Part shown: piece by piece, positions 22,337 through 34,400 of the stretch | Numbering within the stretch: position 1 is the first letter of the stretch | Layout of the letters: each line of letters opens with the position of its first letter | Source: Anaeramoeba ignava | Lineage: Eukaryota; Metamonada; Anaeramoebidae | NCBI GenBank assembly: GCA_028826165.1 | Contig: JAPDFW010000122.1 | Location: 62,001 to 126,000 of the forward strand | DNA length: 64,000 bases | Direction of reading: 5' to 3' | Program-made: the position numbers and the translations under genes | The notes under the pieces: generated by a model | Databases searched by the model: none | What the model was told of the DNA's origin: nothing | What the model saw: the letters and a program-made list of their open reading frames with translations, nothing else

Positions 22337-24652
22337 TCAATTATTTTGAGAAATAAATTCTTTTTTATTAATAAAATCAATAACTCCTTGAGTAAATTTA
22401 AAATTATCTTCAATAATTTCCTTAATAATTTCAACTGATTTTAATGCTTGTTCTTTTGAAGTTAAAGGTAAATTTGCTACAAGATCATAAACAAAAGATT
22501 TTTGAGAAATTTCTCCAAGAAAATGAAGAAAAGATGAAATATTTTCTTTAAGAAATTCATCACTTTCTTTATAAAATTGAGCGTTTCCTAAATATGAATG
22601 ATTTGATAAACTTTGTGTAACTTTTGTTACTTGAATTAATGCTTTTCTTGCACTATTTGAGATTTTTTCTGTTTTTAAATAAAATTTTCCAATTAAAAAA
22701 TATTTTAATATTAATATTAATATTAATATATATATTTTTTTATTTTTTTAACCTTCATCCATTCCTTCAAATGTAGGAGTTGTAATTATTGGACAAATTA
22801 ATCGAAGAAAAACGAAAGATCCAATTACAGAAAGTTCCATTTCAGGAAATTTTTCAGTTACTCTTCTTCGAAGAAAAAAGCAAACTTCAGATATTTCTCT
22901 ATATAAATTTAATTATAGAAATATTATTTATAAATTTGAATTTTATAAATTTCAAAACAAACTTTGGAAGTAATTCTGGTTTTGAAAGGATTGAATTTAT
23001 TAAATTTCGTGTTTTTTCTTCAAGATTCTTTTTATTTCTTGATAAAAGATCTTCATCTTCAATATCACCAATAGAAACATTTAAATTTTCAGAATCTTGA
23101 ATTATTTCTTTAATTGGACCTTCAAGAACTTGTTGGAAATATTCATTTCCAAAAAGTTTTCCAAAACAAGTTAATGTTTTTGTTGTTAAAGTATTTCCTC
23201 TTAATAAAGTTGATGAAATATCTTTTGATTTTATTTGAGAGAAAAAAAAAACAATTTAAATTGATTTCCATTTATTTTTTTGATTATGTTTATTTTTATT
23301 ATTATTACCTGTTTTTTTAATTTCTTTTATTAATAAAAATTTTGTTAATTCAATTGATAAAGATTTTGATTCATAAATTCGTAAAAGAGATTCTGCAAAT
23401 AAATCAACATTATTTAATCTTAAAGTTAATGGTTCCATTTTATCAACTATTTCCAAATTTTCATCAAACATCTATTTTCGATTTATATTATTTTAAATAT
23501 TTAAATTATTTTAAATATTTATATTTATATTTATATTATTTTAAATATTTATATTTATATTATTTTAAATATTTATATTCATATTTATATTTATATTTAT
23601 ATTATTTTAAATATTTATATTATTTTTTATAAAAACCTCATATAATTGTTCATTTGAAACAGTAATTGAAAATTTATTTTTCTTTTTTTTAATTTTTTTC
23701 TTTTTAATTTTTTGATTTTCTTGAGTGAAACTAGTAATATCAAAAGCTCTTGGAGAAATAGGAGATTTAAGATCATTTAAAGAAATATCATTTATTCCAC
23801 GTTCTTCGTATTGTATTGTACCAAAAGAAGGACTTTTCTCCATTCTTCCAATTTCTGTTGTTGGTTGGAAAATAGTCATTTGAGGTTTTCTTTCAATTCG
23901 ATTTTTTCGAAAATCTTTTAAATCTCGTATTTTATTTTTAAGTTTATTGCTATTTGGTTTTATTTCTGGTTCTTCATCTTCAAAAGTGACTCTATTCAAT
24001 GATCTTGTTTTTGGAAGACGTCTTTTTTTATTTCGAATTTAGATTTAATTTTATAAATTAATTTTATAAATGAATTTTGATTTAATTTTATAAATGAATT
24101 TTAATTTAGATTTTGATTTTGATTTAAATAATTTACAAATCATCTGAAGAATTTCTAAAATGAGCCTTTTTTGTTTTTGGAATTTGAAAATGATCTCTAT
24201 TAAAATTTTTTTAAATTAAATTTTTTTAAATTTAATATTTAAATTAAGGGGTTCTTTTTTCGATTAAATTAGATAATAAAATAATTTTTGTTTTGTGTTT
24301 TGTTTTTAAATTTAAAAATAAAGCAAATAAGCAAAAAAAATTTCAAAAAGAAATAATAAAAAAAAAGAAATAGCAATCAAAAAAAGAAAATGAAATAAAA
24401 AATAAAAAATAAAAAGAGAATAAGAAAAACAAACTTAGGTTGATCATTGCTAAAAGATCCAAAAAACAAAGTTGTTTGAAGTTGAGTTCTAGTTTCAGAT
24501 ATTTCTTCTTGAGAAAGAAATTGTGGTCGATGTGATATTGTTGAACGTGATTTTTGTAATCGATATATTTTTACTTTTTGAACTTGTGTTTTTGGTTTTT
24601 CTTGATTCTCTTTTTTTTCTTGATTTTCTTCGTTTTCTTGCTTTTCTTGCAT
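22337..24652 (-). CDS. Ras GTPase-activating protein (RasGAP domain)
   Basis: Seven exons, 24652-24435, 24196-24137, 24021-23637, 23471-23309, 23221-22963, 22898-22753 and 22668-22337 (TGA), sum exactly to 521 codons (520 residues). The N-terminal half is basic and low complexity. The C-terminal half is a RasGAP domain. STLLRGNTLTTKTLTCFGKL carries the arginine finger (Arg about 283), FVFLRLICPIITTP is the FLR.. structural motif (about 390), and ARKALIQVTKVTQSLSN, then DEFLKENISSFL, complete the fold. RasGAPs speed GTP hydrolysis by Ras-type GTPases at membranes; a Ras-like GTPase is encoded at 41524-43600, but no specific pairing is implied. Two introns start with GTTTGT, one with GTTTTT and one with GTTAAA. 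The last short introns are 64 and 84 nt. Confidence 0.92.
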
Positions 24653-24770
24653 TTTGTTTTATCTTTAAAAATTTTCGTTATGATTTTTTATTGTTTTAAT
24701 TCTCTTAAATTAATTTAAAATTTTAAATTTAAAATTAAAAAAAAAGGAAAAAGAAAAAGGAAAAAGAAAA

Positions 24771-24796
24771 AGGAAAATGAAAATGAAAATGAAAAA
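24771..24796 (-). promoter_or_regulatory. Minus-sense TTTTTCATTTTC motifs before the RasGAP gene
   Basis: In minus sense the region reads TTTTTCATTTTCATTTTCAT followed by TTTTCC, about 120-145 bp upstream of the ATG at 24652. It is a weaker variant of the motif seen at other starts. Confidence 0.35.
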
Positions 24797-24907
24797 TTGA
24801 AATTTGTTTTTTTATTTTTTTTTTAATTAACAAAAAAAAAATTTAAATTAAGAAAAATTTTTCTTTTTTTTTCTTTTTTCTTTTTCGAATTTCTTTCTTT
24901 CATTTTT

Positions 24908-27150
24908 AATTTAAAAATTTTAAATCAAAATTAAATCAAAATTTAATCAAAATTTAAATCTAAAATTAAATCAAAATTAAATCAAAATTTAAATCTAAAA
25001 TTAAATCAAAATTAAATCAAAATTAAATCAAAATTAAATCAAAATTAAATCAAAATTAAATCAAAATTTAATCAAAATTAAATCAAAATTAAATCAAAAT
25101 TTAATCAAAATTAAATCTAAATTAAATCAAAATTAAATCTAAAATTAAATCTAAATTAAATCAAAATTAAATCTAAATTAAATCAAAATTAAATCAAAAT
25201 TAAATCAAAATTAAATCAAAATTAAATCAAAATTAAATCAAAATTAAATCAAAATTAAATCAAAATTAAATCAAAAATTTAATCAAAATTAAATCTAAAT
25301 TAAATCTAAATTTAAATCAAAATTAAATCTAAATTAAATCAAAATTAAATCAAAATTAAATCTAAATTAAATCAAAATTAAATCAAAATTAAATCTAAAT
25401 TAAATCAAAATTAAATCTAAATTAAATCAAAATTAAATCAAAATTAAATCAAAATTAAATCAAAATTAAATCAAAATTTAAATCAAAATTAAATCAAAAT
25501 TAAATCAAAATTAAATCAAAATTTAAATCTAAATTAAATCAAAATTTAATCAAATTTAATCAAAATTTAATCAAAATTTAAATCAAAATTAAATCAAAAT
25601 TAAATCAAATTAAATTAAAATTAAATCAAAATTAAATCAAAATTAAATTAAATCAAAATTAAATTTAATCAAAATTAAATCAAAATTAAATCAAAATTAA
25701 ATCAAAATTTAAATCAAAATTTAAATCAAAAATTAAATCAAAATTAAATCAAAATTAAATCAAAATTAAATCAAAATTAAATCAAAATTAAATCAAAATT
25801 AAATCAAAATTAAATCAAAATTAAATCAAAATTAAATCAAAATTAAATCAAAATTAAATCAAAATTAAATCAAAATTAAATCAAAATTAAATCAAAATTA
25901 AATCAAAATTAAATCAAAATTAAATCAAAATTTAATCAAAATTAAATCAAAATTAAATCAAAATTAAATCAAAATTAAATCAAAATTAAATCTAAAATTT
26001 AATCAAAATTAAAATTAAATCTAAATTAAATCAAAATTAAATCAAATTTAAATCAAATTTAAATCAAAATTAAATCAAAATTAAATCAAAATTAAATCAA
26101 AATTAAATCAAAATTAAATCAAAATTAAATCAAAATTAAATCAAAAATTAAATCTAAATTAAATCAAAATTAAATCAAAATTAAATCAAAATTAAATCTA
26201 AAATTAAATCAAAATTAAATCTAAAATTAAATCAAAAATTAAATCTAAAATTAAATCAAAATTAAATCAAAATTAAATCAAAATTAAATCAAATTCAAAA
26301 TTAAATCAAAATTAAATCAAAATTAAATCAAAATTAAATCAAAATTAAATCTAAATTAAATCAAAATTAAATCAAAATTAAATCAAAATTAAATCAAAAT
26401 TAAATCAAAATTAAATCAAAAATTTAAATCAAAATTAAATCAAAATTAAATCAAAATTAAATCAAAATTAAATCAAAAATTAAATCAAAAATTAAATCAA
26501 AAATTAAATCAAAATTAAATCAAAATTAAATCAAAATTAAATCAAAATTAAATCAAAATTAAATCAAAATTAAATCAAAATTAAATCAAAATTAAATCAA
26601 AATTAAATCAAAATTAAATCAAAATTAAATCAAAATTAAATCAAAATTAAATCAAAAATTAAATCAAAATTAAATCAAAATTAAATCAAAATTAAATCAA
26701 AATTAAATCAAAATTAAATCAAAATTAAATCAAAATTAAATCAAAATTAAATCAAAATTAAATCAAAATTAAATTAAATCAAAATTAAATCAAAATTAAA
26801 TCAAAATTAAATCAAAATTAAATCAAAATTAAATCTAAAATTAAATCAAAATTAAATCAAAATTAAATCAAAATTAAATCAAAATTAAATCAAAATTAAA
26901 TCAAAATTAAATCAAAATTAAATCAAAATTAAATCAAAATTAAATCAAAATTAAATCAAAATTAAATCAAAATTAAATCAAAATTTAAATCAAAATTAAA
27001 TCTAAAATTAAATCAAAAATTAAATTCAAAATTAAATCAAAATTAAATCAAAATTAAATCAATTTTAAATCAAAATTAAATCAAAATTAAATTAAATTTA
27101 AATCAAAATTAAATCAAAATTAAATCAAAATTAAATCAAAAATTAAATCA
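24908..27150. repeat. Intergenic 11-bp satellite (AAATTAAATCA)n
   Basis: About 200 tandem copies of an 11-mer, with variants TCTAAATT and one-base expansions, fill 2.2 kb between the RasGAP start and the 3' end of the esterase gene. There are no coding segments. The repeat unit is not a multiple of three, unlike the main intronic arrays. The flanks 24653-24907 and 27151-27339 are T/A-rich, with GGAATTTAAAAAAAA repeats at 27250-27310. Confidence 0.96.
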
Positions 27151-27339
27151 ATTTAAAATTGAAATGATCCTTTTTTTTTTTTGGTTTTTATTAAAAACTG
27201 ATCAAATCATTTTTAATAAAAAAAACAAATCAAATCAAATCCAAAAAAAGGAATTTAAAAAAAAGGAATTTAAAAAAAAGGAATTTAAAAAAAGGAATTT
27301 AAAAAAAAAGGAAATTCATTTTCATTTTCATTTTCATTT

Positions 27340-29013
27340 TCATTCAAATTTACTTGATTCAATGTAATTAATAATATTATTAATTGTGATAATTTGTGGA
27401 CCAATTTTTGTTGCAAAATCAACACCTGAATAACCCCACCAATCCCAACAACTTTTCAATAAAAAAAGAGAAGAAAATTAATTAAATTAATTTTATAAAT
27501 GAATTTAAATTTTAATTTTAAATTTTACGCTTTTGGATTGAGAACATTTGATTGAGTTTGAGGGAAAACAACAACAATATTATTAGCTTCAGCCCATTCA
27601 AGATAACCAGCATTCAAAATAAAAACTTCACCAATATTTTCAGTTGATTGAAGACAACCATGAAAAACAACATGCAATTTACAAGAAGATTTTGAATTAG
27701 CACAATTAGTAGGAACATAAACATAACCTTTAGAATTAATGCCAATAAGTTCTGGGTCGACATGAAGAGGAACAAAATCATGTTGATTAATAGTACGAAT
27801 ATTGTTTGGATTATAAGAAACTTTTGATTTAAGTTTTCCATAAATATTTTGAAGTATTTGACCAGCCATATCATATCCACATTTGTTAATATAAGGTGAA
27901 CCAAGGAACGTGCAGGGGATATTCCCATAGTTTTCTGTAGGGAAACAATGTTCTGCTTCAATGTTAAAGTTTGTTTGGATTGATCTCACTCCGATTTTTT
28001 CATAATATGTTTGCAATTTCTTCATTACTCCTTGAACTACAACTGTGTCATTTAATCCTGAAACTAAAAATACTTTATCGTCTCGTAAATGTGATACTGG
28101 ATCAATGCTTAAAAGTCCTTCAGCATAGTATGTCTCTGCTATTAGTACATCTACAGAAATTAATATTGGATCTGTCATACATGAAGTTAATGCAATATCA
28201 ACATTTGCTTGAGAACTTTTTATAATTTGATTTATAAATTGATTTAGAAATTATTTAGAAATTGATTTAAATATTGATTTATAAATTGATTTAAAAATTG
28301 ATTTAAAAATTTATTTAAAAATTGATTTAAAAATTTATTTGAATATTTATTTAAAAATTAATTTAAAAATTTATTTAAAAATTTATTTAAAAATTGATTT
28401 AAAAATTGATTTAAAAATTGATTTAAAAATTTATTTAAAAATTAATTTAAAAATTTATTTAAATATTTATTTAAAAATTGATTTAAATATTGATTTAAAA
28501 ATTTATTTAAAAATTGATTTAAAAATTTATTTAAAAATTTATTTAAAAATTTATTTAAAAATTTATTTGAAGATTTATTTAAAAATTGATTTAAAAATTG
28601 ATTATAAATTTATTTAAAAATTTATTTAAAATTTGATTTAAAAATTGATTTAGAAATTTATAAAAAATTTATTTGGGAAATTTATTTAGAAATTTATTTA
28701 GAAATTTATTTAAAAATTGATTTAAATATTTATTTAGAAATTTATTTAAAAATTTATTTATAAATTATTATTCATATTCTCAATTAAATTAAATAAAATT
28801 AAATTAAATTAAATTAAATTAAATAAAATACCACCAATAAGGACCACCAGCAATAATACCAGCTCCCATAATTTCAGAAGAATGAGCCACATGGTACTGA
28901 ACAGCAAAATAACCTCCTGAAGATATTCCACTGACCGAAACTGCTGAAGTATTAATATTCAAAGCAATAACAATCCAAAAAAGAAAAAGAAAAAGAAAGA
29001 AATGAATGATCAT
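27340..29013 (-). CDS. Secreted PHB-depolymerase-family esterase
   Basis: Three exons, 29013-28832, 28215-27529 and 27451-27340 (TGA), sum to 327 codons (326 residues). The N-terminus [19 protein letters not shown] is a clear signal peptide. The lipase box GISSGG (Ser about residue 31) contains the expected nucleophile. [12 protein letters not shown] spans the first splice junction, [12 protein letters not shown] is near the expected acidic residue, and [11 protein letters not shown] gives the oxyanion HG. The family-typical [20 protein letters not shown] lies at the C-terminus, across the second junction. Members (Esterase_phd, PF10503) hydrolyse polyhydroxyalkanoate or other polyesters outside the cell; in a bacterivorous protist a digestive role on bacterial storage polymer is a reasonable guess. 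This family is best known from bacteria, so lateral gain is possible, but the gene has two native-looking introns, one of 616 nt filled with a 12-bp repeat. Confidence 0.9.
28216..28800 (-). repeat. 12-bp repeat in the esterase intron
   Basis: Units of AAAAATTTATTT and AAAAATTGATTT alternate through intron 28831-28216, with degenerate copies at both ends. Next to the 5' splice site is a short (TTTAA)n run. Confidence 0.92.
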
Positions 29014-29123
29014 TTTAAAAAGAAGAAAAAATTTGAAAGAAAAAAAATAAAAAAAAAATTTGTTTTTTTTGGATTTTATTTTTTTATTTTTTTATTTTTT
29101 TATTTTTTTATTTTTTTAATAAA

Positions 29124-29573
29124 ATGACTTCAGAAGAATTTTATATAAGATATTATGTTGGTCATAAAGGGAAATTTGGTCATGAATTTTTAGAGTTTGA
29201 ACTTCGACCAGATGGAAAATTGCGGTATGTGAACAACAGCAACTACAAAAACTCGAAAAAAATCAAAAAGGAAGCATTTGTAAATGAAATAGTATTAAAT
29301 GAATTTCGACGAATAGTTGATGCAAGTGAAATTATGAAAGAAGATGATTCAACTTGGCCGTTACCTGATAAAGTTGGAAGGCAAGAAATGGAAATTGTTA
29401 TGAATAATGAACATATTTCTTTTACTACTTCTAAAATTGGTTCTTTGCATGATATCCAAGAAACTCGTGATCCTGAAGGTCTTCGTACTTTTTATTATTT
29501 GGTTCAAGACCTTAAAAGTTTAGTTTTTTCTTTGATGGCTTTACATTTTAAAATTAAACCTATTCAAAAATAA
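29124..29573 (+). CDS. MAGOH: Mago nashi, exon-junction-complex core protein
   Basis: A single-exon gene of 149 residues, the usual family length. It starts [20 protein letters not shown] and continues [20 protein letters not shown]; later come [20 protein letters not shown], then [11 protein letters not shown] and [20 protein letters not shown], all near-diagnostic. Mago binds Y14/RBM8A and locks eIF4A3 onto spliced mRNA about 20-24 nt upstream of exon junctions. Its presence fits the intron-rich genome. It is divergently arranged with the esterase gene across a 110-bp spacer. The ATG is preceded by a TTTTTTTA repeat rather than the CAT-containing motif seen elsewhere. Confidence 0.98.
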   Translation: MTSEEFYIRYYVGHKGKFGHEFLEFELRPDGKLRYVNNSNYKNSKKIKKEAFVNEIVLNEFRRIVDASEIMKEDDSTWPLPDKVGRQEMEIVMNNEHISFTTSKIGSLHDIQETRDPEGLRTFYYLVQDLKSLVFSLMALHFKIKPIQK

Positions 29574-29599
29574 ATTTCAAAATCAGATTTTCAACAGAA

Positions 29600-31380
29600 A
29601 TTAAATAATTTTAATATATAATTTTAATAATAAATTTAATAATAAATTAAATAATAAATTTAATAATAATTTTAATAATAATTTTAATAATAATTTTAAT
29701 AATAAATTTAATAATAATTTTAATAATAATTTTAATAATAATTTTAATAATAATTTTAATAATAAATTTAATAATAATTTTAATAATAATTTTAATAATA
29801 ATTTTAATAATAATTTTAATAATAATTTTTAATAATAAATTTTAATAATAATTTTAATAATAAATTTAATAATAATTTTAATAATAATTTTAATAATAAT
29901 TTTAATAATAATTTTAATAATAATTTTAATAATAAATTTAATAATAATTTTAATAATAATTTTAATAATAATTTTAATAATAATTTTAATAATAATTTTA
30001 ATAATAATTTTAATTTTAATAATAATTTTAATAATAATTTTAATAATAATTTTAATAATAATTTTAATAATTTAATAATAATTTTAATAATAATTTTAAT
30101 AATAATTTTAATAATAAATTTTAATAATAATTTTTAATAATAATTTTAATAATAATTTTAATAATAATTTTAATAATAAATTTAATAATAAATTTTAATA
30201 ATAAATTTAATAATAAATTTAATAATAAATTTAATAATAATTTTTTAATAATTTTAATAATAAATTTAATAATAATTTTAATAATAATTTTAATAATAAT
30301 AATTTTAATAATAATTTTAATAATAATTTTATTAATAAATTTAATAATAAATTTAATAATAATTTTAATAATAAATTTAATAATAATTTTAATAATAATT
30401 TTAATAATAATTTTAATAATTATAATAATAATTTTTAATAATAATTTTAATAATAATTTTAATAATAATTTTAATAATAATTTTAATAATAATTTTTAAT
30501 AATAATTATAAATTTAATAATAATTTTAATAATAATTTTAATAATAATTTTAATAATTAATAATAATTTTAATAATAATTTTAATAAATTTTATAATAAT
30601 AATAATAATAATTTTAATAATAATTTTAATAATAAATTTAATAATAATTTTAATAATTATAATAATAAATTTAATAATAATTTTAATAATAATTTTAATA
30701 ATAATAATTTTAATAATAATTTTAATAATAATTTTAATAATAAATTTTAATAATAAATTTAATAATAAATTTTAATAATAATTTTAATAATAATTTTTAA
30801 TAATAATTTTAATAATAAATTTAATAATAAATTTAATAATAAATTTTAATAATAAATTTAATAATAAATTTAATAATAATTTTAATAATAAATTTAATAA
30901 TAATTTTAATAATAAATTTTAATAATAAATTTTAATAATAAATTTAATAATAATTTTAATAATAATTTTAATAATAAATTTAATAATAATAAATTTAATA
31001 ATAATTTTAATAATAATTTTAATAATAATTTTAATAATAATTTAATAATAATTTTAAATAATAATTTTAATAATAATTTTAATAATAATTTTTAATAATA
31101 AATTTAATAATAATTTTAATAATAAATTTAATAATAATTTTAATAATAATTTTAATAATAATTTTAATAATAATTTTAATAATAATTTTAATAATAAAAT
31201 TTTATAAATAATTTTAATAATAATTTTAATAATAATTTTAATAATAATTTTAATAATAATTTTAATAATAATTTTAATAATAATTTTAATAATAATTTTA
31301 ATAATAATTTTAATAATAATTTTAATAATAATTTTAATAATAAATTTAATAATAATTTTAATAATAATTTTAATAATAAA
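29600..31380. repeat. Intergenic 12-bp satellite (TTTTAATAATAA)n
   Basis: About 145 copies of a 12-mer, with AAATTTAATAAT variants, run from just after the Mago stop codon to about 95 bp before the APC1 ATG. No gene lies within it. Confidence 0.96.
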
Positions 31381-31423
31381 TAGAAAAAGATTTTGTTTTA
31401 AAATTTTTGATTTTCAAAATTTA

Positions 31424-31450
31424 TTTTTTCATTTTTTTTCTTTTTAAAAT
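31424..31450 (+). promoter_or_regulatory. TTTTTTCATTTTTTTTC motif before APC1
   Basis: TTTTTTCATTTTTTTTC followed by TTTTTAAAA lies 30-50 bp before the ATG, just after the satellite ends. It has the same arrangement as at 16873, 45848 and 59402. Confidence 0.5.
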
Positions 31451-31476
31451 CATTTTTTTTATAATAAGAAAAACAA

Positions 31477-34400
31477 ATGGAACAAAAATGTATTAATAAT
31501 CAAATTTTATCACACTTGGGATATACAACAAGATGGAAAGGAAATGAAATAAAACTTTATATTAATACAGAAGAAATTAAAACAGAAGAAATTAAAACAG
31601 AAGAAATTAAAAAAAAAGGAGTTAAAAAAGATAAATTATTACGCACATTTAAAACACCAGCAGAAGTTAAACAAGTTATTTTTTGTCTTTTTCATCGAAC
31701 GGACATAAATGATTTTACTGAACAAAATATAAACGAAGAAGAAAATAATAAAACAGAAGAAAAATACTCACTTGTTTTAGCAGCTTTATACAAGGGTGGT
31801 TTAACTCTTTATTCTATGTCAGGGAAAATTTTTCATGTTCCTTTACCTTGTTCAATTAGTTCAATTTTTCCACTTCCGATTGGAATAATTTTACAGAGAG
31901 ATTCTTCAAATAGAGTTTATCTTGATAATTCAAGAAATGAAAATGAAAATGAAAATGAAAATCAAAATCAAAATCAAAATCAAAATCAAAATGAAAATCA
32001 AAATCAAAATCAAAATCAAAATCAAAATCAAAATCAAAATGAAAATCAAAATCAAAATCAAAATCAAAATCAAAATCAAAATGAAAATCAAAATCAAAAT
32101 TTAAAAATCAAAATCAAAATCAAAAATCAAAATCAAAATTTAAAAAATGAAGATTTAAAAAATGAAGACTTAAAAAATGAAGACTTAAAAAATGAAAATA
32201 ATTTGGAAGAAAATTTCCCAGTTATGTTCACTTTAATGCATCCTTTAGAAGCTTTAAGACCTGTTGCTTTTTATTCCTTAATTGAAAATAATTTTGATGA
32301 AAATTTATTAATGACTCCAAATCAATCTTCAAAAAAACCACATCAATGGTTCATCACCCCTCAATCACAAGGAGGAATAACAACAAATAATACAACAAAC
32401 ACAAAATTTAGTGGAGAATATGGTATTTTTGGATCAGAAAATCCATTATTAGTAACAGATCCAAAAATCAAAATAATTTTCACATCAACAGATTTCCCAA
32501 TTATTTTAACTTTCCATGAAGAAAATCGACAGCATCGCCTTTGGATGATACGGCGCTCTGCTGCTGTTGAAGAGCAAAGACTCGCTACAACTCCTGTTTT
32601 CTCGCACTCTTCAACAAGAACTTCCCCGTTTCCTTTTTCAAGAAGTGTTCGTTCTCCTTTCACAAGTGGAGTTTTTAGTTCTGCTCAAACAAATATTTTT
32701 AGTTTGAAAATTCTTGAGGATATTGATGAACAATTAAGAGATACTTATTCTGAGATTTTTCTACAGTTAATTTGGGAAGAGAATGAAAATGAAAATGAAA
32801 ATGAAAATATTCAAAAAATTAATCATCCGTTTTCAAAAATATTTATCGGTTCTTCATCTGAAAAAATCCTTTTATACCTATTCTCAAAACAAAATCACCT
32901 TTTGCGTTCTTTATCTATAAATTTCCAAAACTTCACTGCTGAAGAATATTTTACACTCGAGGAAATACAAGATATTGTTCCAATTCAATTGACTCATCCT
33001 GATAATAATTATTATAATTTCAGTATTCACAAGTACAATCAAGACATCAGCTCAAAATTTCTGTATCAAGAAAACAAAGAAGAAAAAAAACAATATGGAA
33101 CGCAATATCTCGATTATTTACACCCAAAAGATATAAGAAATTCCAATGCAAATGGAGGATATTCTGTTTTTGACTTGCCTTTTATTTCACAAAATCAAAG
33201 GGGATATTTATTCAAAACTTTCATTTACGAGTTTCTTGTTCTTAGAGATGGAATGCTTTCTGTTTATTCTGACAACGATAAGCTTTGCGATATTTCTGTG
33301 TTTAGTCTTCTTGATCCAATTTTTATCGCAGATTTTGATGGTCTAAAAGAGAAAAAACAAAAAGAAACATCAGATACTGAATTCGAATCACCATTGACAT
33401 CTTCTCCATTTAAAAGAATGAGAATTTCATCATCTCCACTTTTTCCAAATAACGAAACAAATAAAGAAATTGAAAAAAAAGAAGTAAATTCAGAAAATCA
33501 AAATCAAAATCAAAACACAATAATTGGATTAAAAGATTCTATTGGTGATTCCGTTACATTAACTTTCTCCAACGGATTTACTTTGCGAGTGTCTTTACTC
33601 CCTTTGCGTATTCGTTCTCTTCTTGTTCAATTATGTATTGATGCTCTTGATCTGACTTTATCCAAAAAAATGTCTTTAAAAATCAAATCAATATTTTTTG
33701 CGAGATTGAATACATTTTCGTTTTCAAAAAATAATTCTTTTAGAAATCAATGGGAGATTTTACAGGAAATTATTTTAGAAAGAAAATATTGGGAGGATGA
33801 CAGCAAACAAACAGAAAAACAGAATGAGGAGAAAAAGGAAGAAAAAGAAGATGATTGGGAAAGTTTTTTATCAAGTGATTTCCATCAAGAACAAAAAAAC
33901 ACAGAATGGATTCGAAATTTAAATATTGAAGAAAAAAAACAAGAGACAAAAAAACAAAACGAGAAGGAAAAAGTTGGTTGTTCCACTTTTTCTTCATCAT
34001 CTGAAAGACTTGATGCTCTTTATTCACTTCATCTTGTTTATGAGGAATGCAAACTAGATGTTCTTAAAAAAGAGTTTTGCAATATTTTGGGATCTCTTTT
34101 GGTAAGATTGGCGATTGATTTGGGACAAGAATTGTTTGTGGAATATTATTTGCATGATTTTGGAAGTGGAATTCTTCCCAAAAATGGATTTCAATTTAGT
34201 ATTTTGGAGGAAATGAATGAACAGTATTTATTAACACCACCAAATATTTTTGCATGGATTATGGAGCGAATTTCAGGAGAGGAAAGAGGAAACCCAACGT
34301 TTCTAAACAAGAAATATGGTTATAATAAATCCTATTTGAGGAATTTTTCTGAGAAGGAGAAAATTTTAAAACAACAAAAACAAAAACAAAAACAAAATTT

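Noticed and set aside
24908-27150. CRISPR array or centromere/telomere call for the tandem satellites
   Set aside because: The units are directly adjacent with no spacers, so not CRISPR; no telomere-type G-rich repeat; similar arrays occur at several loci, so a centromere claim has no support.
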